From Bacillus aerolatus (GTDB lineage Bacteria > Bacillota > Bacilli > Bacillales > Domibacillaceae): 64,000 nucleotides of DNA. Positions 48,567 to 58,699 of this stretch are shown here, piece after piece. The DNA is taken from contig NZ_WEIO01000002.1 of the NCBI RefSeq assembly GCF_009183655.1, positions 310,001 through 374,000 on the forward strand, given 5' to 3'. The notes under the pieces were generated by a model, which saw only the letters and a list, made by a program, of their open reading frames with translations, had not been told where the DNA came from and searched no databases. The first letter of the stretch is position 1. Every line of letters begins with the position of its first letter. A program made the translations under genes and the position numbers.

Positions 48567-49475
48567 TTGAAGCTTCCAAAAAAAGTGACTATCAAAGAAG
48601 TAGGCCCCCGGGACGGGCTGCAAAACGAGCCGCAGCAAGTAGGTACAGAAAATAAAGCGGCTTGGATTAACCGTTTGTCAGAAAGCGGACTGTCTTATAT
48701 TGAAGTGACTTCTTTTGTTCATCCGAAGTGGATTCCGCAGCTGGCAGATGCTGCGGATGTGCTTTCTTCTATTAAAAGGAAGCCGGGTATTACATATGCT
48801 GCTCTTGTGCCGAATAGGCAAGGGCTAAAAAGAGCGCTTGAAAGCAATGTCGATGAAGTCAGCGTATTCATGTCGGCAAGCGAAGCGCATAACAAGAATA
48901 ACATTAATAAAACGATTGCAGAAACGCTGCCGGTGTTACAAGAAGTAGTTTCAGAGGCAAAGGCGGCCGGGAAAACAGTCCGCGGTTATTTATCGACCGT
49001 CATCGCCTGTCCGTACGAAGGAGCAGTGCCGCCGGAACAAGTGAAAAAAGTCGCCGCGCAGCTATTCAATATGGGCATTGACGAACTGTCGCTCGGCGAA
49101 ACGATTGGCGTAGCCGTACCAACGGAAGTAGAACGACTGCTTGAAGTGCTCCTTCCTGAATTTGCAGCTGACCGGCTTGCGATGCATTTCCATGATACGA
49201 GAGGGACCGCTCTTGCAAATATCTCGAAGTCTCTTGAAATGGGCATTACGACATTTGATAGTGCCTTGGGGGGACTCGGGGGCTGTCCGTATGCCAAAGG
49301 AGCCTCAGGAAACGCAGCGACGGAAGACTTGCTTTATATGCTTGATGCCATGGGAATTGAGACGGGTGTTCGGATGGAAGGACTCATTGAAGCAGGCGAA
49401 TTAATGGAATCCATTCTCGGCAAACCGCTCAACAGCCGGCAAATGGATATTTACCGCAGAGTAGAAAAGGAGTGA
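48567..49475 (+). CDS. Hydroxymethylglutaryl-CoA lyase
   Basis: 302 residues, HMGL-like TIM barrel (YngG). Cleaves HMG-CoA to acetyl-CoA and acetoacetate. Active-site elements: VGPRDGLQNE (12-21), HFHDTRGTALAN with metal-binding His residues, and the Cys loop GGLGGCPYAKGASGN. Starts with TTG at 48567 after GGAGGAGG. Its TGA overlaps the preceding bases of the next gene's start region, so translation is coupled. Confidence 0.93.
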   Translation: MKLPKKVTIKEVGPRDGLQNEPQQVGTENKAAWINRLSESGLSYIEVTSFVHPKWIPQLADAADVLSSIKRKPGITYAALVPNRQGLKRALESNVDEVSVFMSASEAHNKNNINKTIAETLPVLQEVVSEAKAAGKTVRGYLSTVIACPYEGAVPPEQVKKVAAQLFNMGIDELSLGETIGVAVPTEVERLLEVLLPEFAADRLAMHFHDTRGTALANISKSLEMGITTFDSALGGLGGCPYAKGASGNAATEDLLYMLDAMGIETGVRMEGLIEAGELMESILGKPLNSRQMDIYRRVEKE

Positions 49476-49480
49476 AGCGT

Positions 49481-50263
49481 GTGGCAGACACAGTTTTAGT
49501 CACGAAGCAGGAAGAAGGTATTGTCGTCCTCACACTGAACCGCTCTGAAGCAGCCAACGCATTGTCCCGGCAGCTATTGTATGACTTGCATGATGCTCTT
49601 TACAATATAAAGCATGACCGGGAAGTACGTGTTGTTATTCTGACAGGATCGGGAGAAAAAGCATTCTGTGCAGGAGCAGATTTAAAAGAAAGAAAAGGGA
49701 TGAACGAAGCGGAAGTAAAGCAAGTTGTCAATTTAATCGGCTCTGTTATTAACGACGTGGAAGCGCTGCCGCAGCCGGTCATTTGTGCGATCAACGGTGT
49801 AGCTTTTGGCGGAGGTCTTGAACTTGCCTTAGCCTCTGATATCCGCATCGCTTCTACTCAGGCAAAAATGGGACTGACCGAAACGTCTCTTGCCATTATT
49901 CCTGGAGCTGGCGGCACGCAGCGGCTGCCGCGCCTAATTGGAACAGGCAAGGCAAAAGAAATGATTTTTACAGCGAAGCGGATTACAGCCGGGCAAGCGG
50001 AACACATTGGTCTCGTCGAACATACAGCCAATCCAGCAGAATTAATGGAACGGGCAATCCATTTGGCGAAAGAAATCGTCATTAATGCACCACTTGCTCT
50101 TTTTCAGGCAAAGACGGCAATCAATCAAGGCATGCAGACAGATATTGCAACAGGGCTCCAAATAGAAAAGCTCGCTTATAACAACCTAATACCGACAGAA
50201 GACAGGCTGGAAGGACTGCAGGCATTTGCAGAAAAGCGTCCTCCGGTATATAGAGGAAAGTGA
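49481..50263 (+). CDS. Enoyl-CoA hydratase family (probable methylglutaconyl-CoA hydratase)
   Basis: 260 residues, crotonase fold (YngF). Oxyanion-hole and catalytic parts: FCAGADLKERKGM, AINGVAFGGGLELALASDIR and TETSLAIIPGAGGTQRLPRLIG, with two candidate catalytic Glu residues. In this operon the expected step is 3-methylglutaconyl-CoA to HMG-CoA. GTG at 49481 has AAAAGGAG at proper spacing; a GTG at 49472 in the same frame overlaps the lyase stop but is too close to that site. Confidence 0.88.
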   Translation: MADTVLVTKQEEGIVVLTLNRSEAANALSRQLLYDLHDALYNIKHDREVRVVILTGSGEKAFCAGADLKERKGMNEAEVKQVVNLIGSVINDVEALPQPVICAINGVAFGGGLELALASDIRIASTQAKMGLTETSLAIIPGAGGTQRLPRLIGTGKAKEMIFTAKRITAGQAEHIGLVEHTANPAELMERAIHLAKEIVINAPLALFQAKTAINQGMQTDIATGLQIEKLAYNNLIPTEDRLEGLQAFAEKRPPVYRGK

Positions 50264-50275
50264 GGAGAAATTAAT

Positions 50276-51814
50276 ATGAACGAAACAGATTTGAAATCGA
50301 ATTACGAGGAAAAGAAAGACACCATTTTAAAAGGCGGACAGGAGAAGTACCACGAAAAAAATAAAGAACAGGGAAAAATGTTTGTCCGTGATCGTCTTCG
50401 TCTCCTTTTTGACAATGGTTTGCAAGCAGAAGACGGCATGTTTGCTAATGTAATGGCTGGAGACTTGCCGGCAGATGGTGTCGTGACCGGAGTTGGAAAA
50501 ATCAATGGCCGGACAGTGTGCATCATGGCCAACGACTCCACTGTGAAAGCTGGATCTTGGGGCAAGCGGACAGTAGAAAAAATTATCCGCATCCAAGAAA
50601 CGGCAGAGAAACTTCGCTGTCCAATGCTCTACCTTGTTGATTCAGCAGGGGCGCGGATTACAGACCAGCTTGAAATGTTCCCAGGCCGCCGGGGAGCTGG
50701 CCGTATTTTCTATAATCAAGTGAAAATGTCTGGAAAAGTACCGCAAATCTGCTTGTTGTTCGGTCCATCCGCTGCGGGCGGCGCCTACATTCCAGCTTTT
50801 TGTGACATCGTTATAATGGTCGAAGGAAATGCTTCTATGTATCTCGGCTCGCCACGGATGGCGGAAATGGTTATCGGTGAAAAAGTGACGCTTGAACAAA
50901 TGGGCGGGGCAAAAATGCACTGTTCTATTTCAGGCTGTGGAGATGTACTCGCAAAAACAGAAGAAGAAGCGATTGAATATGCAAAAAAGTATTTAACGTA
51001 TTTTCCTGACAATTACACGGAAAAGCCTGTTCCTAAAACACCGAAAGCACCGGCTGCTTTTGAAAAAACAATTGAAGAGCTTATTCCTAAAAATCAGAAT
51101 GCCCCTTTTGATATGTATCAGCTGATTGAACGCTTGATCGATGAAGACAGTTTTTGTGAGATTAAGAAATTGTTTGCTTCTGAATTGATTACAGGGCTTG
51201 GACGGATTAAAGGACAGCCGGTTGGCATCATTGCGAACCAGCCGCGCGTCAAGGGAGGCGTTTTGTTCCATGATTCAGCGGATAAAGCGGCTAAATTCAT
51301 CAGTCTGTGCGATGCATTTCACATTCCGCTTTTATTCTTGGCAGATGTTCCGGGCTTCATGATTGGCACAAACGTGGAAAAAGCCGGCATCATTCGCCAT
51401 GGGGCAAAAATGATTTTTGCAATGAGTGAAGCGACAGTGCCAAAAATGACAGTTGTCGTCCGCAAAGCATACGGTGCTGGCCTTTATGCCATGGCAGGCC
51501 CGGCATTTGAACCGGATTGCTGTCTCGCCCTTCCAACTGCTCAAATTGCTGTCATGGGCCCAGAAGCGGCTGTCAACGCGGTCTATGCGAATAAAATTGC
51601 GGCGCTTCCGGAAGAAGAACGAGCCGATTTCATTAATGAAAAACGAGAAGAATATCGTAAAGATATCGACATCTATCGCCTCGCTTCTGAATTGATTATC
51701 GATGATGTAGTGGAGCCGAATCATTTGCGGGATGAACTCTCTGCCAGACTCGATGTTTATATGTCCAAATATTTAGTCTTCACGGATCGCAAACATGGTG
51801 TGAATCCGGTGTAA
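50276..51814 (+). CDS. Acyl-CoA carboxylase carboxyltransferase subunit
   Basis: 512 residues, fused beta-alpha carboxyltransferase (YngE-like; MccB/PccB family). Two crotonase-like halves: the N-terminal one with [17 protein letters not shown] and [13 protein letters not shown], the C-terminal one with [19 protein letters not shown] and [15 protein letters not shown]. It works with the biotin carboxylase and small carrier upstream; the gene order (lyase and hydratase inserted between) is the liu/yng arrangement for 3-methylcrotonyl-CoA carboxylase. GAGGAG precedes the ATG. Confidence 0.92.
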   Translation: MNETDLKSNYEEKKDTILKGGQEKYHEKNKEQGKMFVRDRLRLLFDNGLQAEDGMFANVMAGDLPADGVVTGVGKINGRTVCIMANDSTVKAGSWGKRTVEKIIRIQETAEKLRCPMLYLVDSAGARITDQLEMFPGRRGAGRIFYNQVKMSGKVPQICLLFGPSAAGGAYIPAFCDIVIMVEGNASMYLGSPRMAEMVIGEKVTLEQMGGAKMHCSISGCGDVLAKTEEEAIEYAKKYLTYFPDNYTEKPVPKTPKAPAAFEKTIEELIPKNQNAPFDMYQLIERLIDEDSFCEIKKLFASELITGLGRIKGQPVGIIANQPRVKGGVLFHDSADKAAKFISLCDAFHIPLLFLADVPGFMIGTNVEKAGIIRHGAKMIFAMSEATVPKMTVVVRKAYGAGLYAMAGPAFEPDCCLALPTAQIAVMGPEAAVNAVYANKIAALPEEERADFINEKREEYRKDIDIYRLASELIIDDVVEPNHLRDELSARLDVYMSKYLVFTDRKHGVNPV

Positions 51815-51831
51815 TAAAAGGAGGGGAAAGC

Positions 51832-52521
51832 ATGAAGAAAATCTATTCTGATTTTAATGAGGCCGTTTCCGGAATTAAAGATGGCATGACGTTAATGGTT
51901 GGCGGTTTTGGTTTATGCGGCATACCTGAAAACTTAATCAAAGCCCTCGCTGACTCTAGAGTGACAGACTTAACTGTTATTTCCAACAACTGTGGAGTAG
52001 ATGATTGGGGGCTGGGACTGTTATTAAAAAACAAACAAATCAAAAAAATTATCGGTTCTTACGTAGGGGAAAATAAAGAATTTGAGCGGCAAATGCTAGC
52101 GGGTGAAATAGAAGTGGAATTAACACCGCAAGGAACGCTTGCCGAAAAAATTCGTGCCGGCGGAGCCGGAATTCCAGCCTTTTTTACACCGGCTGGCGTT
52201 GGAACCCCAATAGCGGACGGAAAAGAAGTCCGTGAATTTAACGGAAAAGAATATTTGCTGGAAGAATCATTGACTGCTGACTTCAGCCTCATTCGAGCGT
52301 GGAAAGCGGATAAGATGGGCAATTTGATTTATAACAAAACCGCCCGTAACTTTAATCCGATGATTGCAGCTGCCGGCAAGATCACGATCGCTGAAGTCGA
52401 AGAAATCGTGGAAACAGGCGACTTGGATTCGGATTTTATCCATTCACCAGGCATTTACGTGCAAGCATTGATTCAAGGAAATCAGGAGAAACGGATTGAA
52501 AGAAGAACAGTCCGCCAATAA
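51832..52521 (+). CDS. scoA: 3-oxoacid CoA-transferase subunit A
   Basis: 229 residues, class I CoA-transferase alpha subunit. Contains [18 protein letters not shown] with the GFGxxGxP CoA-binding pattern and [13 protein letters not shown]. With subunit B it moves CoA from succinyl-CoA to acetoacetate, the product of HMG-CoA lyase three genes upstream, so it completes the leucine route. AAAGGAGGGG precedes the ATG; 17 bases after the carboxyltransferase. Confidence 0.93.
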   Translation: MKKIYSDFNEAVSGIKDGMTLMVGGFGLCGIPENLIKALADSRVTDLTVISNNCGVDDWGLGLLLKNKQIKKIIGSYVGENKEFERQMLAGEIEVELTPQGTLAEKIRAGGAGIPAFFTPAGVGTPIADGKEVREFNGKEYLLEESLTADFSLIRAWKADKMGNLIYNKTARNFNPMIAAAGKITIAEVEEIVETGDLDSDFIHSPGIYVQALIQGNQEKRIERRTVRQ

Positions 52522-52534
52522 AGGAGGGGTACGA

Positions 52535-53188
52535 GTGGATACGAGAGAAAAAATTGCCAGACGGGCAGAAAAGGAAATTGAAAGCGGCAACTACGTGAAC
52601 CTAGGAATCGGAATACCAACACTTGTGGCCAATTTTATTACTGAAAATAAACAAGTGGTGCTGCAGTCCGAAAACGGTTTGCTCGGCATTGGCCCTTATC
52701 CTACTGAAGGGGAATTAGATGCTGACTTAATCAATGCAGGAAAAGAAACAGTGACTGCGATTCCCGGTTCCGTTTATTTCGACAGCTCCGAGTCATTTGC
52801 TATGATCCGCGGCGGCCATGTTGATGTGGCTATTCTTGGCGGCATGGAGGTTTCACAAAACGGTGATCTAGCCAATTGGATGATTCCAGGGAAAATGGTT
52901 AAAGGCATGGGCGGTGCGATGGATCTTGTCCATGGAGCACGTAAAACAATCGTCATCATGGACCACGTGAACAAACACGGACAATCAAAAATTTTAAAAG
53001 AATGCCAGCTGCCATTAACGGGTAAAGGAGTCGTTCAGCGTATTATTACTGACCGGGCGGTGATGGATGTCGGTTCACATGGACTTGAACTGATAGAAGT
53101 AGCAGAAGGTTATTCGGTGGAAGATATTTTAAATTGTACAGAAGCGGACATGACTGTGTCTGAAAAGGTAAAACTTCAGGCGTTTTAA
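52535..53188 (+). CDS. scoB: 3-oxoacid CoA-transferase subunit B
   Basis: 217 residues (ScoB of B. subtilis is 216) from the GTG at 52535, which has AAGGAGGGG at 52521-52528; an in-frame start at 52496 would overlap scoA. The catalytic Glu is in [12 protein letters not shown], the conserved thioester-forming motif, and [14 protein letters not shown] follows. Last gene of the operon; a palindromic element follows it. Confidence 0.94.
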   Translation: MDTREKIARRAEKEIESGNYVNLGIGIPTLVANFITENKQVVLQSENGLLGIGPYPTEGELDADLINAGKETVTAIPGSVYFDSSESFAMIRGGHVDVAILGGMEVSQNGDLANWMIPGKMVKGMGGAMDLVHGARKTIVIMDHVNKHGQSKILKECQLPLTGKGVVQRIITDRAVMDVGSHGLELIEVAEGYSVEDILNCTEADMTVSEKVKLQAF

Positions 53189-53192
53189 CAAA

Positions 53193-53314
53193 AAAGAGGA
53201 TGTCTACAAAGTGCCTGGCTCCTCCCTTGCAAGACAACAGTATAAAATCAATTGATTTTATACTGCTGTCCGATGTTGGGGATGCCTGGCTCTTTGTTTC
53301 TAGACAGCCTCTTT
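53193..53314. repeat. Nested palindromic element, likely two-way terminator
   Basis: Outer arms AAAGAGGATGTCTACAAAG (53193-53211) and its near complement (53292-53314) enclose a perfect palindrome of 28 bases (about 53238-53265, centre CAATTG) with GACA/TGTC outside it. TGCCTGGCTC occurs twice in direct orientation (53212-53221 and 53283-53292). It lies between convergent scoB and the TRIC-like gene. It could be a terminator for both or a small mobile-type repeat. Confidence 0.65.
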
Positions 53315-53315
53315 G

Positions 53316-53921
53316 TTAATGGAGCGCTCTTTTTGGGAGGCTCCATCTATGTTTGTAGGATAGAACGCGAAGGGCAGTGATAATGATAAATAGAACGACC
53401 AGCTCGGCAGGGGTGCTCGCTATGCTTAATCCGATTAATAGTCCGGCAAGCGCCGCCCATACGCCGTAAATTTCATTGTGAAGCAAAGCTGGCTTCCTTC
53501 CTGCAAGTAAATCGCGCACAAGACCGCCGCCGCTTCCTGTTAGCACAGCCGCCACAATAACAGCACTGATTGGGTGCTCCATGTCAGTTGCGTATAATGC
53601 ACCCTGGACGGCAAACGCGGACAAGCCAATGGCATCGAAGAAGTTCCCCCAGACAGGCCAATGCTTTAATAAATTATGAGGGAATAATATCGTCGCTGTA
53701 ATAGAGAATAATGCTATTTGAAAAAAGGCTCCTTGTTCCCACAAAGCAGAAATAGGTACGCCTATTAATAGGTTCCGGATCGCTCCACCGCCAAAAGCGG
53801 TAATCATCCCTAATATATAAACGCCAAATAAATCATAATCTTCTTCCATGGCGATAATTGCTCCCGAAATGGCGAAAGCCACTGTGCCAATTACGGTAAA
53901 AATGTCCCAAGTTAATCCCAC
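53316..53921 (-). CDS. TRIC-type (UPF0126) membrane channel protein
   Basis: About 201 residues, seven hydrophobic segments in two repeats with the family glycine motifs TAFGGGAIRNLLIG and LTGSGGGLVRDLLAG. Prokaryotic TRIC proteins are trimeric cation channels; substrate here is not known. On the minus strand AGAGGTG is followed by GTG at 53921 at good spacing, so this start is preferred to the GTG at 53930 that lies inside the ribosome site. Convergent with the leucine operon and divergent from hflX. Similar to B. subtilis YvgT, but not at its syntenic place. Confidence 0.88.
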   Translation of the reverse strand: MGLTWDIFTVIGTVAFAISGAIIAMEEDYDLFGVYILGMITAFGGGAIRNLLIGVPISALWEQGAFFQIALFSITATILFPHNLLKHWPVWGNFFDAIGLSAFAVQGALYATDMEHPISAVIVAAVLTGSGGGLVRDLLAGRKPALLHNEIYGVWAALAGLLIGLSIASTPAELVVLFIIITALRVLSYKHRWSLPKRALH

Positions 53922-54112
53922 TGGTGTCACCTCTTTTCATCAATTGCTCCCAGCAATCTATTATAGTACTAGAATAAATAAAGAGCCAGCCCATAAATTG
54001 TTAAATAGATCATTACATAAGAATTGAAGATTCAATTGCTCGGTTATTAGTAATTTGTTTGTCTTTTTGATAAGATGATGGATAGAAAATTGTGAGGAAA
54101 GAAGGAAACTAA

Positions 54113-55363
54113 TTGAAAAAAAATGAAAAAGAACGAGTCGTTCTTGCAGGCTGTCAACTGACGGATGACACAGAGCAGTTTTTGTATTCAATGGAGGAGT
54201 TAAAATCATTGACAGAAACGGCACAAGGGGAATCAGTGGCAATGATTACTCAAAAAAGAGAACGTATTCATCCTGGTACATACATCGGCAAAGGAAAGGT
54301 GGAGGAACTGCAGCGGCTTGAAGAAGAGCTGGAGCCTGATATTATTATTTTTAACGATGAACTGTCACCGAGCCAAATCAGAAATTTATCGGCCGTGCTT
54401 AATGCAAGAGTCATTGACCGTACACAATTGATTCTCGATATTTTTGCGCGCCGTGCCCGTTCAAGGGAAGGGCAGCTGCAAGTGGAACTGGCCCAGCTGC
54501 AATATTTACTGCCAAGACTTGCAGGGCAAGGAACAGCACTTTCTCGTCTCGGAGGCGGAATTGGAACGAGAGGGCCTGGTGAGACAAAACTTGAGAGTGA
54601 CCGCCGCCACATTCGCCGGCGGATTGATGAAATTAAACGGCAGCTTCAAACAATCGTACACCACCGGGAGCGGTATCGCAGCCGGCGTAAGAAGAATAAA
54701 GCATTTCAAATTGCGCTTGTTGGCTATACAAACGCCGGTAAATCTACTTTGTTCAATCGGTTAACGGCATCTGATTCTCTGGAGGAAAACCAGTTGTTCG
54801 CTACGCTCGATCCATTGACGAGAAAATTAACCTTGCCAAGTGGATATCAGGCGATTTTAACGGACACGGTTGGGTTTATACAAGATCTTCCCACAACGCT
54901 TGTTGCCGCTTTTCGTTCGACGCTGGAAGAAGTAAGCGAAGCCGATTTATTGCTGCATGTCGTTGATAGTTCGAATCCTGACTTTAATCAGCATCAACAA
55001 ACCGTAAAAGATTTGCTTCAGCAGCTAGATATGGACCATTTGCCGGAATTGACTGTTTACAATAAGAAAGATGTGCGGTATGAAGATTTTGTGCCTTCTT
55101 CAGATTCGGAGCATTTGCTGATCAGCGCGCTGGAGCAGGCTGATCGATTAAAATTAAAAGAAACGATCGAAAAAATGATGAAAGAACAAATGAAGCCATA
55201 CAACGGACGGATTCCGGCTTCAGAAGGAAAGCTGATTGCCCAGCTGAAAACGGAAACGATTGTTGACTCGACATCTTTTGATGAAGAAGAACAAGTTTAT
55301 CGCATGAAAGGGTTCTCCTTCAGCGATCATCCAGTCGCAGGCGAAATCAATAAATATACATAA
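54113..55363 (+). CDS. hflX: GTPase HflX
   Basis: Ribosome-associated GTPase that splits stalled ribosomes in stress. 416 residues. The N-terminal domain has the glycine-rich signature RLGGGIGTRGPGE near residue 145, followed by the G domain: G1 GYTNAGKST near 203, G3 DTVGFIQDLP, G4 NKKD. TTG start at 54113 with GAAGGAAA upstream; no in-frame ATG is near. Counterpart of B. subtilis YnbA, before ynbB. Confidence 0.95.
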   Translation: MKKNEKERVVLAGCQLTDDTEQFLYSMEELKSLTETAQGESVAMITQKRERIHPGTYIGKGKVEELQRLEEELEPDIIIFNDELSPSQIRNLSAVLNARVIDRTQLILDIFARRARSREGQLQVELAQLQYLLPRLAGQGTALSRLGGGIGTRGPGETKLESDRRHIRRRIDEIKRQLQTIVHHRERYRSRRKKNKAFQIALVGYTNAGKSTLFNRLTASDSLEENQLFATLDPLTRKLTLPSGYQAILTDTVGFIQDLPTTLVAAFRSTLEEVSEADLLLHVVDSSNPDFNQHQQTVKDLLQQLDMDHLPELTVYNKKDVRYEDFVPSSDSEHLLISALEQADRLKLKETIEKMMKEQMKPYNGRIPASEGKLIAQLKTETIVDSTSFDEEEQVYRMKGFSFSDHPVAGEINKYT

Positions 55364-55381
55364 TATAAAGGGAGAACACCA

Positions 55382-56644
55382 ATGTTTGAATTACTGACAC
55401 AAGGTCAAAGAATAAAGCCGATCGCTGAAGAGGCTGAAGCACAAATTGCCAATGTGCACCGCGGTATAGAAAAAATGGCAGAAACGAATCAGTTCCGAGT
55501 GCTGGAAAGCTTTCGCCACCGCCAAGTGAGTGAATTTCATTTTACACCATCAACCGGATATGGCTATGATGACAGCGGCCGCGATACACTCGAAAGTATT
55601 TATGCGGATGTATTTGGCGGGGAAGCGGCACTCGTCCGCCCGCAAATTATTTCCGGTACCCACGCCATTTCTATCGCTCTTTTTGGTATATTGCGTCCCG
55701 GTGATGAACTTCTTTATATAACGGGAACCCCGTACGACACATTAGAAGAAATTGTTGGCAGCTCCGGTAAAGGAAACGGATCGCTAAAAGAGTTTGGCAT
55801 CTCTTATCGCAGCATTCCGCTCGAAGCGGACGGCAAACCGGATTATTCGGCAATTAAAGCAGCCATTCAGCCAAATACGAAAATGATCGGCATCCAGCGT
55901 TCCAAAGGATATGCTGTACGCCCTTCTTTTACGATCGCAGAGATTGAGGAAATGATTCGTTTTGTGAAAGAAATCAAAAGCGATGTCGTCGTATTTGTTG
56001 ATAATTGCTACGGCGAATTTACGGAAGAAAGGGAACCGTGTCATGTAGGGGCAGACCTAATGGCTGGTTCGTTAATTAAAAACCCGGGCGGCGGGCTCGT
56101 TAAAATGGGTGGTTATATAGTCGGAAAAGCTCCTCACGTAGAAAGCTGTTCCTACCGAATGACATCGCCCGGCATAGGAGCGGAGGCAGGGGCAAGCTTG
56201 TACAGTCTGCAAGAAATGTATCAAGGTTTTTTTCTGGCGCCGCACGTTGTGGCCGAAAGCTTGAAAGGCGCCGTGTTTACGGCAGCGATGTTAGAGAAAA
56301 TGGGAATGAATACTTCCCCTAAGTGGCACGAAAAAAGAACCGATCTCATTCAGTCGGTACAGTTTGACGATCGTGAAAAAATGATTGCTTTTTGCCAGGC
56401 AATTCAGTATGCTTCCCCCGTTAATTCGCATGTCACCCCGTACCCGAGCTATATGCCCGGCTACGAAGACGATGTGATCATGGCAGCGGGAACGTTTATT
56501 CAGGGGGCAAGCATTGAACTTTCTGCCGATGGGCCGCTTCGGCCGCCTTATGCTGCTTATGTGCAAGGTGGATTAACGTATGCCCATGTGAAAATCGCAG
56601 TGTGCCAGGCACTGAACGATTTAATTGAAAAAAAATTATTATAA
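55382..56644 (+). CDS. ynbB: PLP-dependent YnbB (methionine gamma-lyase-like, aluminium-resistance family)
   Basis: 420 residues of the Met_gamma_lyase (YnbB) family. Visible: RPQIISGTHAISIAL, VFVDNCYGEFTEE, and the PLP-Lys segment AGSLIKNPGGGLVKMGGYI. The fold is that of Cys/Met-metabolism enzymes, but the family is separate and its true substrate is not settled. 18 bases after hflX with AAAGGGAGAA, so in one operon; a terminator follows. Order hflX-ynbB-glnR-glnA as in B. subtilis. Confidence 0.93.
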   Translation: MFELLTQGQRIKPIAEEAEAQIANVHRGIEKMAETNQFRVLESFRHRQVSEFHFTPSTGYGYDDSGRDTLESIYADVFGGEAALVRPQIISGTHAISIALFGILRPGDELLYITGTPYDTLEEIVGSSGKGNGSLKEFGISYRSIPLEADGKPDYSAIKAAIQPNTKMIGIQRSKGYAVRPSFTIAEIEEMIRFVKEIKSDVVVFVDNCYGEFTEEREPCHVGADLMAGSLIKNPGGGLVKMGGYIVGKAPHVESCSYRMTSPGIGAEAGASLYSLQEMYQGFFLAPHVVAESLKGAVFTAAMLEKMGMNTSPKWHEKRTDLIQSVQFDDREKMIAFCQAIQYASPVNSHVTPYPSYMPGYEDDVIMAAGTFIQGASIELSADGPLRPPYAAYVQGGLTYAHVKIAVCQALNDLIEKKLL

Positions 56645-56651
56645 AAAGATA

Positions 56652-56697
56652 AGTCAGCCGAAACGGGGGTTTCTTCCGTGCATGGCTGGCTTTTTTT
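56652..56697 (+). terminator. Terminator after hflX-ynbB
   Basis: AGTCAGCC (56652-56659) pairs with GGCTGGCT (56684-56691), with an inner CGG/CCG step, followed by T7. Confidence 0.88.
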
Positions 56698-56721
56698 ATC
56701 ATTTAATGCAAAATAAATTCA

Positions 56722-56761
56722 TGTAATAAAACCTAACATAGGTTTGACACATAACGTGACG
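56722..56761. promoter_or_regulatory. GlnR/TnrA operators of glnRA
   Basis: Site 1, TGTAATAAAACCTAACA (56722-56738), matches TGTNA-N7-TNACA fully. Site 2, TGACACATAACGTGACG (56745-56761), has two mismatches and overlaps the -35. Centres are 23 bases apart, as expected for two sites on one DNA face. Confidence 0.82.
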
Positions 56762-56772
56762 GGATATATAAT
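56744..56772 (+). promoter_or_regulatory. glnRA promoter
   Basis: Consensus TTGACA (56744-56749), 17-base spacer, TATAAT (56767-56772). Overlapped by GlnR site 2, so binding should block RNA polymerase. Confidence 0.9.
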
Positions 56773-56802
56773 AAATAACGTTAAAGAAAGGAGGAGTCAT
56801 TG

Positions 56803-57207
56803 ATGAGTAACAAAATTAGGCGTTCAATGCCATTATTCCCTATGGGGACTGTCATGAAACTGACAGAATTATCTGCCAGGCAAATACGCTATTATGAGGA
56901 ACATCAATTGATTCGTCCGGAACGGACGGAAGGCAACCGCCGGCTCTTTTCTTTATACGATATTGATCGTCTGCTCGAAGTGAAAGATTTGCTTGATGAA
57001 GGCATCAATATGGCAGGAGTGAAAAAAATCCTGTTGCAAGAAGAAAATAAAGAAGTACATAGTAACGTTAAAGAAGCCGCGGGTAAAGACAAAAAGGATT
57101 TTACAAATGAAGAAGTAAGAAAACTGCTGCGCAAAGAATTGATTAACGCCGGCCGTTTTCATAGGGATGATCTCCCTCCTGGAGAAAGATATCGTTACTT
57201 TCATTAA
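56803..57207 (+). CDS. glnR: Glutamine synthetase repressor GlnR
   Basis: 134-residue MerR-type winged-helix regulator. HTH region MKLTELSARQIRYYEEHQLI near residues 22-41 with IRPERTEGNRRLF, then the dimerisation helix and a charged C-terminal tail that in B. subtilis senses feedback-inhibited glutamine synthetase. AAAGGAGGAG supports ATG 56803; a TTG one codon earlier is in frame. Precedes glnA by 47 bases; autoregulated through the boxes upstream. Confidence 0.97.
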   Translation: MSNKIRRSMPLFPMGTVMKLTELSARQIRYYEEHQLIRPERTEGNRRLFSLYDIDRLLEVKDLLDEGINMAGVKKILLQEENKEVHSNVKEAAGKDKKDFTNEEVRKLLRKELINAGRFHRDDLPPGERYRYFH

Positions 57208-57254
57208 AAACACAGTAATCAAGCAACTCACTATTTGAGGAGGAATTTGTTTTT

Positions 57255-58589
57255 ATGGGCAAGTATACAAAAGAAGATATTATGAATTTAGCTAGGGAAG
57301 AAAACGTAAAATTTATTCGTTTGCAGTTTACCGATATTTTAGGAACAATTAAAAACGTTGAAATCCCGGTTAGTCAATTGCCGAAAGCGCTGGACAATAA
57401 AATGATGTTTGATGGATCTTCTATTGAGGGGTTCGTACGCATTGAGGAATCAGACATGAATTTATATCCCGATCTTGACACTTGGGTAGTTTTCCCGTGG
57501 ACAGCAGAAAAAGGAAAGGTTGCCCGGTTAATTTGTGATATTTATATGCCAGATGGAACGCCTTTTGCAGGAGATCCCCGCAACAATTTAAAGCGCATCT
57601 TGAAAGAAATGGAAGAGCTCGGTTTTTCTAATTTTAATTTAGGGCCTGAGCCCGAATTCTTCTTGTTTAAGTTAGATGCAAACGGCGAACCGACACTGGA
57701 GCTGAATGATAATGGCGGTTATTTTGATTTAGCGCCGACAGACTTAGGCGAAAACTGCCGTCGTGACATTGTACTAGAGCTGGAAGGAATGGGGTTTGAA
57801 ATTGAAGCTTCTCACCATGAAGTGGCTCCCGGACAGCATGAAATTGATTTTAAATATGCCGATGCGTTAACTGCTTGTGATGAAATTCAAACATTTAAGC
57901 TCGTTGTCAAAACGATTGCCAGAAAACATGGACTGCATGCTACATTTATGCCGAAACCGCTTTTCGGTGTGAGCGGCTCAGGAATGCATTGCAATATGTC
58001 TTTATTTAAAGATGGCAGAAATGCCTTTTATGATGAAAGCGGCGAACTGCAGCTAAGTGAAACAGCGTACCAATTTATCGCCGGCACAATCAAACATGCA
58101 CAAGCTTATACAGCAATTACAAATCCGACAGTCAATTCCTATAAGCGACTCGTCCCTGGTTATGAGGCACCTTGCTACGTAGCCTGGTCAGGCCAAAACC
58201 GCAGCCCGCTGATCCGCATTCCATCTGCCCGCGGCATGAGCACGCGCGTGGAAGTGCGCAGCGTCGATCCGGCGGCCAACCCATATTTAGCGATGGCTGT
58301 TTTGCTGCAGGCAGGACTGGACGGCATTAAAAATCAAATGACGCCGCCGCCGGCAGTAGACCGTAATATTTATTCTATGAATGAAGAAGAGAGACAACAA
58401 GAAGGTGTTGAAGACTTGCCGGCTACATTGGCAGAAGCGCTTCGCATTTTAAAGAAAAGCGACGTGATTAAATACGCCCTCGGCGAGCACATTCTCGAAC
58501 ACTTCATTGAAGCAAAAGAAATCGAATGGGATATGTTCCGGACACAAGTCCACCCATGGGAACGCGAGCAGTATATGAAAATGTATTAA
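57255..58589 (+). CDS. glnA: Glutamine synthetase (type I)
   Basis: ATP-dependent amidation of glutamate, the main ammonia-assimilation step. 444 residues, the short GSI-alpha form that is not adenylylated. Motifs: FDGSSIEGF near residue 52, the metal/substrate region [35 protein letters not shown], and NRSPLIRIP with [16 protein letters not shown]. Feedback-inhibited GlnA is the co-repressor for GlnR in relatives. GAGGAGGAA precedes the ATG. Confidence 0.99.
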   Translation: MGKYTKEDIMNLAREENVKFIRLQFTDILGTIKNVEIPVSQLPKALDNKMMFDGSSIEGFVRIEESDMNLYPDLDTWVVFPWTAEKGKVARLICDIYMPDGTPFAGDPRNNLKRILKEMEELGFSNFNLGPEPEFFLFKLDANGEPTLELNDNGGYFDLAPTDLGENCRRDIVLELEGMGFEIEASHHEVAPGQHEIDFKYADALTACDEIQTFKLVVKTIARKHGLHATFMPKPLFGVSGSGMHCNMSLFKDGRNAFYDESGELQLSETAYQFIAGTIKHAQAYTAITNPTVNSYKRLVPGYEAPCYVAWSGQNRSPLIRIPSARGMSTRVEVRSVDPAANPYLAMAVLLQAGLDGIKNQMTPPPAVDRNIYSMNEEERQQEGVEDLPATLAEALRILKKSDVIKYALGEHILEHFIEAKEIEWDMFRTQVHPWEREQYMKMY

Positions 58590-58646
58590 TATCTCTTCTT
58601 GTTTGAAAGGGAAATTAATCTGCAAACAGAGGAAGAAAAGTAAACG

Positions 58647-58688
58647 TAAAATAACCTCGGCACATATTTGTGGCCGGGGTTATTTTTT
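58647..58688. terminator. Terminator between glnA and the LysR gene
   Basis: AAAATAACC with CGGC inside pairs with GCCG and GGTTATTTT; A and T runs on both sides let it serve both converging genes. Confidence 0.85.
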
Positions 58689-58699
58689 GTGGAAGTGCT

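Noticed and set aside
47203-48595. Minus-strand frames across the biotin carboxylase and carrier genes
   Set aside because: Shadows of strongly supported plus-strand genes.
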